This document shows positions 1 to 5,933 of a stretch of 5,933 nt of DNA, in pieces. This DNA is from Desulfocapsa sp. Lineage in GTDB: Bacteria > Desulfobacterota > Desulfobulbia > Desulfobulbales > Desulfocapsaceae. The notes beneath the pieces are model-generated. The model saw only the letters and a list, made by a program, of their open reading frames with translations, was not told the origin of the DNA and searched no databases. Both the position numbers and the translations under genes were made by a program. Each line of letters opens with the position of its first letter. Position 1 is the stretch's first letter. Where the stretch lies: positions 1-5,933 of the forward strand of contig DAOVZA010000155.1 in the NCBI GenBank assembly GCA_030635405.1. Direction: 5' to 3'.

Positions 1-559
1 CAGGTAAGGGAATGTCATGTTCCTTTGACAATGCTTTTAACTTATCAGAAGCATGAGCGTACATGTCTCCGTTTCTATAATTGGCAATAACACGGGTATA
101 ACTTTTGGCAGCTTTTTGAGGGCTATGTTTTTTGTTGAGATAGATGTTTCCAATGGCATAGAGGGCATCGTCTGCAAGCCGGTTATCTGAGAAAAGATCC
201 GCTACGTCATTATAGTAAGAGAGAGATTCCTGCAGATCAAGATCGTTATTGAAACGATCATACATTTTAGAATACATACGGGCGAGCATATAGAGGCTTG
301 GAGCTGCAAAATTTGATTTTGGACCGGAAAGATAGATTTTTCTAAAATTCCGTATTCCGTTAAGCCAATTATCTCGAGAATTGCCTAATGTTTGATTGGT
401 GTGGAGCTCATTATAGTAAAATTTTGCCTGCTGATACCTTTTTTCAAGGCTTATAACGTCAGAGGGAGGTGTACTCACCTCAGTCGCAGAACAAACGCCA
501 GCGGACAGAGGGATACAAAGAGTTACAAGAAAAACTAAAATGGGTAAAAACTTTACCAT
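1..559 (-). CDS. Exported TPR-like protein, N-terminal part; probably the front of a periplasmic N-acetylmuramoyl-L-alanine amidase (partial)
   Basis: This gene enters from the left edge, so only its first 186 codons are visible. Residues 1-25 form a Sec signal peptide: Lys3, a hydrophobic stretch LPILVFLVTLCIPL, then likely cleavage after Ala20 or Ala25. Cys24 is not in a proper lipobox (AGVC), so I do not call a lipoprotein. Residues 38-178 are helical with TPR-like spacing, for example LSYYNDVADLF followed by LADDALYAIGNIYL (113-141) and then KAAKSYTRVIANY (149-161). This style matches the N-terminal TPR region of AmiC-like cell-wall amidases in Desulfobacterota, where I recall an amidase beside mutS. 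The amidase domain is not visible, so the enzyme assignment is inference; another exported TPR protein (BamD- or YbgF-like) is possible. The ATG is the earliest possible start because an in-frame TAA lies three codons upstream (569-571). The ribosome binding site is modest: AAGG at 564-567, only 4 nt from the ATG. Confidence 0.7.
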   Translation of the reverse strand, partial: MVKFLPILVFLVTLCIPLSAGVCSATEVSTPPSDVISLEKRYQQAKFYYNELHTNQTLGNSRDNWLNGIRNFRKIYLSGPKSNFAAPSLYMLARMYSKMYDRFNNDLDLQESLSYYNDVADLFSDNRLADDALYAIGNIYLNKKHSPQKAAKSYTRVIANYRNGDMYAHASDKLKALSKEHDIPLP

Positions 560-653
560 TACACCTTGTTAGGAAAATGAATAATGAAGGAAACTGCAGA
601 AAATATATGAGTATAAGATCTCAATATTTTCAAATCTTTATTGTATTTATAAA

Positions 654-682
654 AGTATACCTAAAAGAAGTGATGAAGGCAA
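654..682 (-). promoter_or_regulatory. Candidate sigma70 promoter for the exported TPR/amidase gene
   Basis: On the minus strand, TTGCCT (677-682; 4 of 6 matches to TTGACA) is followed after exactly 17 bp by TATACT (654-659; 5 of 6 matches to TATAAT). Transcription would start near 647 and leave a leader of roughly 90 nt before the ATG at 559. The site sits in the 192-bp AT-rich gap after mutS (560-751), so the exported gene may be transcribed separately from the mutS operon. Chance matches are common in AT-rich DNA, and read-through from mutS is also possible because I see no strong terminator. Confidence 0.4.
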
Positions 683-708
683 AACAAAATATGTCTTCTT
701 TTTATGAA

Positions 709-736
709 ATTTGAGAAAATCATTGGTATTTGAGAA
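709..736. repeat. 9-bp direct repeat just downstream of mutS
   Basis: ATTTGAGAA occurs at 709-717 and again at 728-736, a period of 19 bp. It lies between the mutS stop codon and the candidate promoter of the next gene. It could be a pair of protein-binding half-sites on the same face of the helix or a chance repeat in AT-rich DNA. Nothing else supports a function. Confidence 0.3.
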
Positions 737-751
737 TAGTAAAGAGTGCTT

Positions 752-3421
752 TCAGTTCGCAAGCTTCATTAGTTCGTAGACTACATCAAGTGCTTGTCGA
801 GGACTTAGATCATCAACATCCAGATTTTGCAATAAAGTGCGCAATGGATCTTCCTGAGGCTGTGGAAAGAGAGAAAGCTGATTAGGGTGGGTTTTGCGGC
901 GAGATTTTATTGGTTTTGCACTCTTGGCAATGGTTGGTGTTCCATCCTGGTTGAATTCCCCACGCTCTATGTTCTTAAGAATTTCACTGGCTCGTTTCAC
1001 TACCCTATCAGGCACTCCGGCAAGGCCTGCAACCTGAATTCCATAGGATCGATTGGTGCCGCCTTTTACGAGCTTATGAAGGAAAATTATGGTGTCATTC
1101 CATTCACGTACAGCAATGGAGTAGTTACGAACCCGGTCCTCAGTTTTTGCAAGATCGGTTAGCTCGTGATAATGGGTGGCAAAGAGAGTTTTAACCCCCT
1201 TATCATTTTTTTGAACAAGATCTTCAGCAACGGCCCAGGCAATAGAGAGACCGTCAAAGGTAGAGGTTCCCCGTCCAATTTCATCAAGGATCACGAGGCT
1301 TTTTTCCGTTGCATTGTTTAAAATATTTGCTGTTTCGTTCATCTCGACCATAAATGTCGATTGACCGCGTCTGAGATCATCCATTGCTCCAACTCGAGTG
1401 AATATTCTATCGACAATTCCGATGATTGCAGTTTTTGCAGGAACAAAAGAACCCATCTGGGCCATGAGCACGATAAGTGCTGTTTGACGAAGTATGGTTG
1501 ATTTCCCAGCCATGTTCGGGCCGGTGATGATTAAAACTTCTTCAGTTTCCTGGTCGAGGTGTACATCATTGGGTACGAATTTTCCGCTGGGAAGCGAACG
1601 TTCGATAACAGGATGTCTTCCCTCTATAATGTCTATGACATCAGCAGTATTAACCTCAGGACATCTGTATCGATGGAGATGGGCAACTTCAGCAAGACAG
1701 ACGAGGAAATCGGTTTTGGCTAGTAATCCGGCACTTTTTAGAAGACGTGAGCTTTCAGATGCCAGTTTTGTCCGAATTTCAGTGAAGAGTTGATATTCAA
1801 GTTCAAGCCTTCGGTCCTGGGCACCTAAAACCTTTGTTTCGAATTCTTTGAGTTCAGGGGTAATGAAACGTTCTGCATTAACGAGAGTTTGTTTACGGAT
1901 GTATGTTTCAGGGACATTTTCAGATTGAAGTCTGCTTACCTCAATGAAATAGCCAAATACTTTATTAAACCCGACTTTAAGTTTTGCAATCCCGGTGGAT
2001 TTCCGCTCCTGGGCCTCAAGGTCAAGGATTAGCTGTTTACCATGACGCTGGATATGAACAAGTTCATCAAGTTCTTTATTGAAGCCTTCTTTTATTAATC
2101 TTCCTTCACGAAGCGTTATTGGTGCTTCTTCATTAATTGTTTTTTCAAGCAATGCGTAGATGTCGGTGAGTATATCAAGATCTTCGCCAAGGTTCTGGAT
2201 ACGCTTGGATTCACATTGAAGAAGAAGCTCTTTTATAGCGGGAAGTTTGGCTAGAGATTGCTTCAGCGCGAGCATGTCCCTGCCATTTCCATTACCTAGA
2301 ACCATACGGCTATTGAGCCTTTCCATATCATAAATAGCAGTGAGTAGGTCACGGAATGTATTGCGAATGGTGGTGTGAGCATGAAGAAATTTTACAGCAT
2401 CGAGCCGTCCATTAATGCGAACAGCATCCTGTAACGGGAACAGTATCTCCTGTTTGAGCATTCTTGCACCCATGGGGGTGCAGGTATGATCGAGTACGGA
2501 AAGAAGTGATCCCTCACGTTGTGATCCTATAATAGTCTGGGTAAGCTCAAGATTACGTCTTGAAGAGTCGTCAATCTGTAAAATTAAGTCCAGATCAATG
2601 GGGGTTAGTTTTTCGATGTGGGTAACATCAGTTTTCTGGGTCTCCATTATGTAATCAAGGAGTACGCCAGCTGAAATGATGCCCTGTTTGAAACCAGCAC
2701 ATCCAAAACCTGCAAGGTTACTTACCTGGAAGTGTTCAATGAGAAGTTCTTCACAACTTTGAAAATGAAATTGAGTAGCAGGGCGTTGGGTGATACACAA
2801 TCCAGGAAGCAGATTTGCGGCAGTATCTATAAGAGCTCCAACCATATCGATGTCGTCTTCATTAACAAGTAGTTCTGCAGGTGTCATTCGCGTAAGTTGA
2901 TCGAGAATAGCTTCTCCCGTACGTTCAGGATCAGCAAATTCTCCTATGAGAAATGAACCGGTGGAAAGATCGAGAAAGCTTACACCATAGAGCGTTTCAG
3001 TACCTTTTTGTTTGCAGGAGATTGCTGCGACATACAAGTTGTCCTTATCATCAAGAAGTCCGGAGTCAGTTGCAACTCCGGGGGAAACTATGCGAACTAC
3101 TTCACGGCGTACGATGCCTTTTGCTTCACTTGGTGTTTCGGTCTGCTCGCAGATTGCTACACGGCGTCCGGCCTTTACTAGTTTTGCAAGATAGGTGCTC
3201 GCGGCGTGATATGGAATACCACACATGGGAACCTTATTGGCAGCATTTTTACTGTTGCGCGAGGTGAGAGTAATGCCAAGAATTTTTGAGGCAAGTTCTG
3301 CGTCTTCAAAAAACATTTCATAGAAATCACCCATTCGGTAAAAGAGGATTGTATCGGGGTGCTGTTCTTTAATCCCAAGATACTGTTGTAGCATTGGGGT
3401 GATTTTCGGTGCTTTAGTCAT
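752..3421 (-). CDS. mutS: DNA mismatch repair protein MutS
   Basis: MutS finds base mismatches and small loops in newly replicated DNA and, with ATP, recruits MutL to start repair. The 889-residue protein is complete and slightly longer than the 853 of E. coli. The N-terminal mismatch-binding domain carries the Phe-x-Glu reader (F33-Y34-E35 in GDFYEMF). The connector, lever and clamp domains follow to about residue 590. The ATPase domain has Walker A GPNMAGKST (634-642), the STFMVEMNE segment (688-696), Walker B LVILDE (709-714, D713/E714) and the FATHYHEL motif (747-754). After a basic linker, QLSLF (848-852) fits a sliding-clamp binding motif, and the last 30 residues match the MutS C-terminal oligomerisation helices. 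All key residues are intact. Its ATG overlaps the stop of the HIT gene (ATGA), and no Shine-Dalgarno sequence lies at normal spacing (the nearest, AGGAA, is about 19 nt away). Translation is therefore probably coupled to the upstream gene. The family-typical TPMLQQY at residues 8-14 supports this start. Confidence 0.98.
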   Translation of the reverse strand: MTKAPKITPMLQQYLGIKEQHPDTILFYRMGDFYEMFFEDAELASKILGITLTSRNSKNAANKVPMCGIPYHAASTYLAKLVKAGRRVAICEQTETPSEAKGIVRREVVRIVSPGVATDSGLLDDKDNLYVAAISCKQKGTETLYGVSFLDLSTGSFLIGEFADPERTGEAILDQLTRMTPAELLVNEDDIDMVGALIDTAANLLPGLCITQRPATQFHFQSCEELLIEHFQVSNLAGFGCAGFKQGIISAGVLLDYIMETQKTDVTHIEKLTPIDLDLILQIDDSSRRNLELTQTIIGSQREGSLLSVLDHTCTPMGARMLKQEILFPLQDAVRINGRLDAVKFLHAHTTIRNTFRDLLTAIYDMERLNSRMVLGNGNGRDMLALKQSLAKLPAIKELLLQCESKRIQNLGEDLDILTDIYALLEKTINEEAPITLREGRLIKEGFNKELDELVHIQRHGKQLILDLEAQERKSTGIAKLKVGFNKVFGYFIEVSRLQSENVPETYIRKQTLVNAERFITPELKEFETKVLGAQDRRLELEYQLFTEIRTKLASESSRLLKSAGLLAKTDFLVCLAEVAHLHRYRCPEVNTADVIDIIEGRHPVIERSLPSGKFVPNDVHLDQETEEVLIITGPNMAGKSTILRQTALIVLMAQMGSFVPAKTAIIGIVDRIFTRVGAMDDLRRGQSTFMVEMNETANILNNATEKSLVILDEIGRGTSTFDGLSIAWAVAEDLVQKNDKGVKTLFATHYHELTDLAKTEDRVRNYSIAVREWNDTIIFLHKLVKGGTNRSYGIQVAGLAGVPDRVVKRASEILKNIERGEFNQDGTPTIAKSAKPIKSRRKTHPNQLSLFPQPQEDPLRTLLQNLDVDDLSPRQALDVVYELMKLAN
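3418..3421 (-). promoter_or_regulatory. ATGA stop/start overlap joining the HIT gene to mutS
   Basis: The TGA stop of the HIT gene (3418-3420) and the ATG of mutS (3419-3421) share two bases. With no well-placed ribosome binding site before mutS, this suggests that ribosomes finishing the HIT protein restart on mutS. The overlap is seen directly; the coupling is inferred. Confidence 0.75.
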
Positions 3422-3924
3422 TGTTTGTTATTGTGAAGAAGTTCCTGGAAATGGAGAATAAGTTTGTCGTAGGTTGTGAGCAGGTGTTCTGGAATTGAGC
3501 GAACATCAGCAAGCACTGTCATGAAATTATGATCACCTTCCCAGCGGGGTACAATATGAAAGTGTAAGTGATCAGCAATACCAGCTCCAGCGACACTGCC
3601 GAGATTGCAACCCACATTGAGTCCATCCGGCTGTAGATGATCTCTGATTATTTGGGTGGCTGCTGAAACTGTACACATAAGTGAGGATTGCTCTGGTATT
3701 GTAAGTTCAGTAATACAGGCAATGTGCCTAATTGGTGCAACAAGGAGATGGCCGTTGGTATACGGGAATCTGTTTAATAGTACAATGTTTTCTGTGTCCC
3801 GGTAAAGCATCAACAGTTCTTTATCAAAAGAGCTTGTCCCAGGGGGTTCAAAAAGACATCCTGAGACTTTTGTAGCTTTCCCTTCCACATGCTCCATACG
3901 CCAGGGCGCCATAAGAGATTTCAT
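3418..3924 (-). CDS. HIT-family nucleotide hydrolase/transferase, Ap4A phosphorylase-like
   Basis: This 168-residue cytosolic protein carries the histidine triad HLHFHIV (119-125). In the family the middle His (H121) is the nucleophile that forms a nucleotidyl intermediate. Other hallmarks are APWRMEHV near the N-terminus (6-13), NRFPYTNGHLLVAP (51-64), GLNVGCNLG and AGAGIADH (101-119), and PRWEGDHNFM after the triad (126-135). The APWRM start together with the PRW-GD-NFM tail resembles the bacterial diadenosine tetraphosphate phosphorylase-like branch rather than HinT. The substrate (Ap4A, another dinucleoside polyphosphate or an AMP conjugate) cannot be read from sequence. Many relatives have CxxC near residue 23; here C23 is kept but the second position is E26 (GCLFEPPG), so a zinc site there is unlikely. 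The ATG lies in an ATGA overlap with the phosphodiesterase gene and has only a weak GAG-like element upstream. Met5 and Met10 are alternative starts, but MKSLMAPW fits the family N-terminus. Confidence 0.9.
   Translation of the reverse strand: MKSLMAPWRMEHVEGKATKVSGCLFEPPGTSSFDKELLMLYRDTENIVLLNRFPYTNGHLLVAPIRHIACITELTIPEQSSLMCTVSAATQIIRDHLQPDGLNVGCNLGSVAGAGIADHLHFHIVPRWEGDHNFMTVLADVRSIPEHLLTTYDKLILHFQELLHNNKQ
3921..3924 (-). promoter_or_regulatory. ATGA stop/start overlap joining the phosphodiesterase gene to the HIT gene
   Basis: The TGA of the phosphodiesterase gene (3921-3923) overlaps the ATG of the HIT gene (3922-3924). This is the same geometry as at the next junction, which supports a single transcript and coupled translation for the three genes. 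The overlap is seen directly; the coupling is inferred. Confidence 0.7.
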
Positions 3925-4421
3925 GTATGATTCTCAGTAAACTGGTAGAGGTCGGCTTTAAGGCCATCCTTGTTAACACTAAGAATAGCATAACTTCCTG
4001 GAGCACCGTAACGACCATTTGCAGCAAAGGAACCGGGATTGATAAAAAGCGTTTTTGAAACAAGATGATTTGCTGCTATATGAGTATGGCCATAAACAAT
4101 GCAATCAACGGTGGGAAAAAGATCCCACATTCGGTCCTCAATGTTATGCCTGGCCCCGGCACCGTGACAAAGGCCGATGCTGTAACCTTCAATTTCTATT
4201 ATTTTATTGTTCGGAAGGTTTCCATAGGAAGAGATGTCACACATGTTTCCATGTACTGCATGAATTTCTTTTCCTTCAAAAACATCGAGAATAGATATGT
4301 CCGTTAAATCACCGGCATGGAGAATCATTGAACAGTCCTTAAAAGCGAGTTGTACCTGTTTGGTAAACCATGGTGATGGCCTGTTTATATGAGTGTCTGA
4401 AAGAATGCCAATACGGGTCAC
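3921..4421 (-). CDS. YfcE/MJ0936-type metallophosphodiesterase
   Basis: This is a 166-residue calcineurin-like phosphoesterase of the small YfcE class, enzymes that use two metal ions to hydrolyse phosphodiesters. The metal-binding motifs are complete and in order: D9-x-H11 (LSDTH), GD at 37-38 (HAGDLTD), GN at 58-59 (HGNMCD), H86 (LCHGAG) and GHTH at 111-114, with INPGS at 127-131 typical of the class. The length is normal and there is no signal peptide or membrane segment, so it should be cytosolic. The natural substrate is unknown for most of the family and cannot be set here. The start is GTG at 4419-4421, with AGGAG 9 nt upstream and no in-frame ATG nearby. It is the first gene of the operon leading to the HIT gene and mutS, and it is divergent from lon. 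I give no symbol because orthology to yfcE itself is not shown. Confidence 0.92.
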   Translation of the reverse strand: MTRIGILSDTHINRPSPWFTKQVQLAFKDCSMILHAGDLTDISILDVFEGKEIHAVHGNMCDISSYGNLPNNKIIEIEGYSIGLCHGAGARHNIEDRMWDLFPTVDCIVYGHTHIAANHLVSKTLFINPGSFAANGRYGAPGSYAILSVNKDGLKADLYQFTENHT

Positions 4422-4430
4422 GAATGTATG

Positions 4431-4435
4431 CTCCT
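4431..4435 (-). promoter_or_regulatory. Ribosome binding site of the phosphodiesterase gene (fixes a GTG start)
   Basis: AGGAG on the minus strand sits 9 nt before the GTG at 4419-4421. It is the only strong Shine-Dalgarno sequence in the three-gene operon, so it may set initiation for the whole cluster through the ATGA overlaps downstream. Confidence 0.75.
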
Positions 4436-4455
4436 GCTTTATTTCTATTTTTTGG

Positions 4456-4492
4456 ACTTGTGAGTTATCAAGTGGTGATTATTATAACTTGA
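4456..4492. repeat. Three alternating ACTTG/CAAGT elements in the divergent control region
   Basis: ACTTG at 4456-4460, CAAGT at 4469-4473 and ACTTG at 4487-4491 form two nested inverted repeats. The second pair extends to 6 bp (TCAAGT 4468-4473 with ACTTGA 4487-4492, 13-bp loop). They surround the minus-strand TATAAT and end just before the lon -35, so they could be an operator acting on both directions. The elements are short and could be chance. Confidence 0.35.
4481..4486 (-). promoter_or_regulatory. Candidate -10 box for the phosphodiesterase-HIT-mutS operon
   Basis: The minus strand has a perfect TATAAT at 4481-4486, which would give a leader of about 50 nt before the GTG start. No good -35 is found 16-18 bp upstream (GTGCTT at 17 bp is poor), so an activator or another promoter may be needed. 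An alternative, TTGATA-18 bp-TAGAAA closer to the gene, would start transcription within or right next to the ribosome binding site and is less likely. Confidence 0.35.
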
Positions 4493-4497
4493 AGTAG

Positions 4498-4526
4498 TTG
4501 ACGAAGCACCTGAAAAATTCTACTAA
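4498..4526 (+). promoter_or_regulatory. Candidate sigma70 promoter of lon
   Basis: TTGACG (4498-4503; 5 of 6 matches) is followed after 17 bp by TACTAA (4521-4526; 3 of 6 matches). Transcription would start near 4533 and leave a leader of about 22 nt that still holds the ribosome binding site. The -10 is weak. I found no CIRCE element and no convincing sigma32-type pair, so the sequence does not show heat-shock control. Confidence 0.45.
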
Positions 4527-4540
4527 AAATATTGCCTGAA

Positions 4541-4545
4541 AAGGA
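4541..4545 (+). promoter_or_regulatory. Ribosome binding site of lon
   Basis: AAGGA lies 9 nt before the ATG at 4555-4557. An in-frame TAA at 4546-4548 rules out any earlier start, so this site and the ATG fix the lon N-terminus. Confidence 0.75.
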
Positions 4546-4554
4546 TAATCATAT

Positions 4555-5933
4555 ATGGAAGATAAAAATATAAAGCAACCTGAAGTTGAAGTGATAGAGG
4601 CAGGTGGGCAGCATAGAGATATCGCAATACCCAATCAGGTTCTTCCCCGACATCTTTACCTGATTCCAATTGCAAGCAGGCCATTTTTTCCAGGTCAGGT
4701 CCAGCCTATTGTTTTGTCAGGAGAATACTGGAAGGATACCATCCAAAAGATAGGTGAAACTGATCAGAAACTGGTTGGTTTGGTCTATACTAAAAACATT
4801 CCTGCCCAGGATACTGCACCTGAAGATTTCGTTCAAATTGGTTGCGTTGGAAAGGTCTTGAAGCCTACCATGGAAGAGTCAAATATCCATTTTATCTGTC
4901 AGGGAATAGGACGTTTTCGTATTAAACGCTGGCTTGGAAAGAAAGTACCTTTTTTGGTTGAAGTTGAATATCCTGAAGAAGAACAGAGAATGGATATAAA
5001 TGATACAGAAACCAGAGCCTATGCACTCTCAATTATAGCTGCAGTTAAGGAGTTGGTGCAGGCAAATCCATTGCATGGAGAAGAACTTAAACAGGCCTTA
5101 CAATATTTTTCACCAAGCGAGCCGGCACCTCTTACTGATTTTGCAGCAACTCTTACAACAGCTACGGGCACTGAATTACAAAAGGTTCTGGAGACGCTTC
5201 CAGTTTTAAAAAGAATGCAGCGGGTGTTTCCTCTGTTGCAAAAAGAGGTGGAGATAACAAAGCTTCATGGTGAAATCAGTAAGGATGTAAATAGTAAGAT
5301 CACCAAGAGACAGCGAAAGTTTTTCCTTGGTGAGCAGCTGAAAACGATTCAGAAAGAACTTGGTATTACTAAGGATGATCGTAAATCTGATGCCGAAGAG
5401 TTCGAAAAACGATTGAAAAATTTATATCCTCCAAAAATGGCTGCTGAGCGAATTGAGGATGAGTTGGAAAAATTGAGTTTTCTTGAAAAAGGATCTCAGG
5501 AATATGCAGTAACCAGAAACTATCTCGATTGGATGAGTTCTGTTCCCTGGGGTGTTTATTCAAAGGATAATCTTGATATTAAGGATGCAAGAAACACGCT
5601 CGATAGAGATCATGACGGTCTCGATGATGTAAAAGACAGAATCATTGAATTTCTTGCAGTTGGAGCATATAAAAAGGAAATTGCAGGCTCTATTATGCTG
5701 CTTGTTGGTCCTCCTGGGGTTGGAAAAACTTCCATCGGCCGTTCTGTTGCCGATGCTCTAGGAAGAGAATTTTATCGTTTTAGTCTTGGTGGTATGAGAG
5801 ATGAGGCTGAAATAAAGGGGCATAGACGTACCTATATTGGATCAATGCCGGGTAAGTTTGTTCAGGCCTTAAAGGAGACAAAAACAGCAAATCCTGTGAT
5901 TATGCTGGATGAGATAGATAAAATCGGAGCATC
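4555..5933 (+). CDS. lon: ATP-dependent Lon protease (endopeptidase La), N-terminal 459 residues
   Basis: Lon is a cytosolic ring-shaped AAA+ protease that unfolds and degrades damaged proteins and short-lived regulators. The visible part holds a polar lead of about 33 residues and the substrate-binding LON domain, which opens with LYLIPIASRPFFPGQVQP (34-51). The conserved helical segment RQRKFFLGEQLKTIQKELG follows at 252-270. The AAA+ module then begins, with Walker A GPPGVGKT (385-392), the pore-loop segment HRRTYIGSMPG (423-433, Y427) and Walker B VIMLDE (448-453, D452/E453). The window ends before the sensor motifs and the Ser-Lys proteolytic dyad, so activity cannot be confirmed. Walker A lies about 29 residues later than in E. 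coli Lon, which fits the longer N-terminus. The RPFFPGQV wording differs from the common LRD-VVFPG form and recalls second-copy, AsrA-like Lon proteins, so the genome may hold another lon. The start is secure: AAGGA is well placed and an in-frame stop lies just upstream. It is transcribed away from the mutS operon. Confidence 0.95.
   Translation, partial: MEDKNIKQPEVEVIEAGGQHRDIAIPNQVLPRHLYLIPIASRPFFPGQVQPIVLSGEYWKDTIQKIGETDQKLVGLVYTKNIPAQDTAPEDFVQIGCVGKVLKPTMEESNIHFICQGIGRFRIKRWLGKKVPFLVEVEYPEEEQRMDINDTETRAYALSIIAAVKELVQANPLHGEELKQALQYFSPSEPAPLTDFAATLTTATGTELQKVLETLPVLKRMQRVFPLLQKEVEITKLHGEISKDVNSKITKRQRKFFLGEQLKTIQKELGITKDDRKSDAEEFEKRLKNLYPPKMAAERIEDELEKLSFLEKGSQEYAVTRNYLDWMSSVPWGVYSKDNLDIKDARNTLDRDHDGLDDVKDRIIEFLAVGAYKKEIAGSIMLLVGPPGVGKTSIGRSVADALGREFYRFSLGGMRDEAEIKGHRRTYIGSMPGKFVQALKETKTANPVIMLDEIDKIGA

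Noticed and set aside
1..559. Lipoprotein signal at Cys24 of the exported TPR protein
   Set aside because: The residues before the cysteine are A-G-V, which does not fit the lipobox; ordinary signal peptidase cleavage is more likely.
663..702. AAAAGAAG / CTTCTTTT inverted repeat as a terminator after mutS
   Set aside because: The 8-bp stem has only two G-C pairs and a 24-nt loop, so it would be unstable; it also overlaps the candidate promoter of the next gene.
469..714. Open frame of 81 codons on the plus strand
   Set aside because: Its first third runs antisense to the signal-peptide region of the exported TPR gene and the rest covers AT-rich intergenic DNA. The protein has no recognisable motif and there is no ribosome binding site.
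887..1793. Plus-strand open frames inside mutS (887-1162 and 1494-1793)
   Set aside because: They are antisense to strongly conserved MutS ATPase sequence and show no family resemblance of their own.
2953..3378. Overlapping open frames on both strands within the mutS N-terminal region
   Set aside because: They overlap intact MutS coding sequence; their Arg-, Cys- and Ser-rich translations look like out-of-frame readings.
3848..4307. Open frames overlapping the phosphodiesterase and HIT genes
   Set aside because: Both real genes have complete catalytic motifs over this stretch, and the other frames have none.
4487..4520. CTTGAAG as a sigma32 heat-shock -35 for lon
   Set aside because: No CCCCAT-like -10 lies at the expected distance, and no CIRCE inverted repeat is present.
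5369..5563. Minus-strand open frame of 64 codons inside lon
   Set aside because: It is antisense to conserved Lon sequence and has no motif or upstream signal.

Overview
The window looks like ordinary chromosomal housekeeping DNA from a Gram-negative bacterium. It is moderately AT-rich by eye. My best guess is a member of the Desulfobacterota, perhaps a Desulfobulbales-like sulfate or sulfur metaboliser. That guess rests on protein style and on having an exported TPR protein next to mutS, an arrangement I recall from that group. It is an inference, not a database result. I see no insertion sequence, phage gene, CRISPR array, tRNA or rRNA.

Layout, left to right. (1) Positions 1-559, minus strand: the N-terminal 186 codons of an exported protein with a signal peptide and tetratricopeptide-like helices. 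It is probably the front part of a periplasmic N-acetylmuramoyl-L-alanine amidase, but the catalytic part lies outside the window. (2) Positions 560-751: a 192-bp AT-rich gap with a candidate promoter for that gene, a 9-bp direct repeat and no convincing terminator. (3) Positions 752-4421, minus strand: a tight three-gene operon transcribed right to left. Its genes are a YfcE-type metallophosphodiesterase (GTG start, good ribosome binding site), a HIT-family nucleotide hydrolase or phosphorylase, and full-length mutS. Both junctions are 4-bp ATGA stop/start overlaps. Neither the HIT gene nor mutS has a good ribosome binding site of its own, so their translation is probably coupled to the gene upstream. 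(4) Positions 4422-4554: a 133-bp divergent control region with candidate promoters facing both ways and three copies of a 5-bp ACTTG/CAAGT element. (5) Positions 4555-5933, plus strand: the first 459 codons of a Lon protease, cut by the window edge just after Walker B.

How the genes work together: MutS starts mismatch repair, and Lon removes damaged or regulatory proteins. The HIT enzyme probably cleaves dinucleoside polyphosphates such as Ap4A, and the phosphodiesterase hydrolyses a phosphodiester substrate that the sequence does not identify. A broad theme of genome, nucleotide and protein quality control is plausible, but only co-transcription of the three-gene operon is supported directly.

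I found no previously undescribed system. The points most worth a second look are the translationally coupled phosphodiesterase-HIT-mutS operon, a HIT protein lacking the second cysteine of the usual N-terminal CxxC, and a Lon whose N-terminal domain resembles the second-paralogue (AsrA-like) type.
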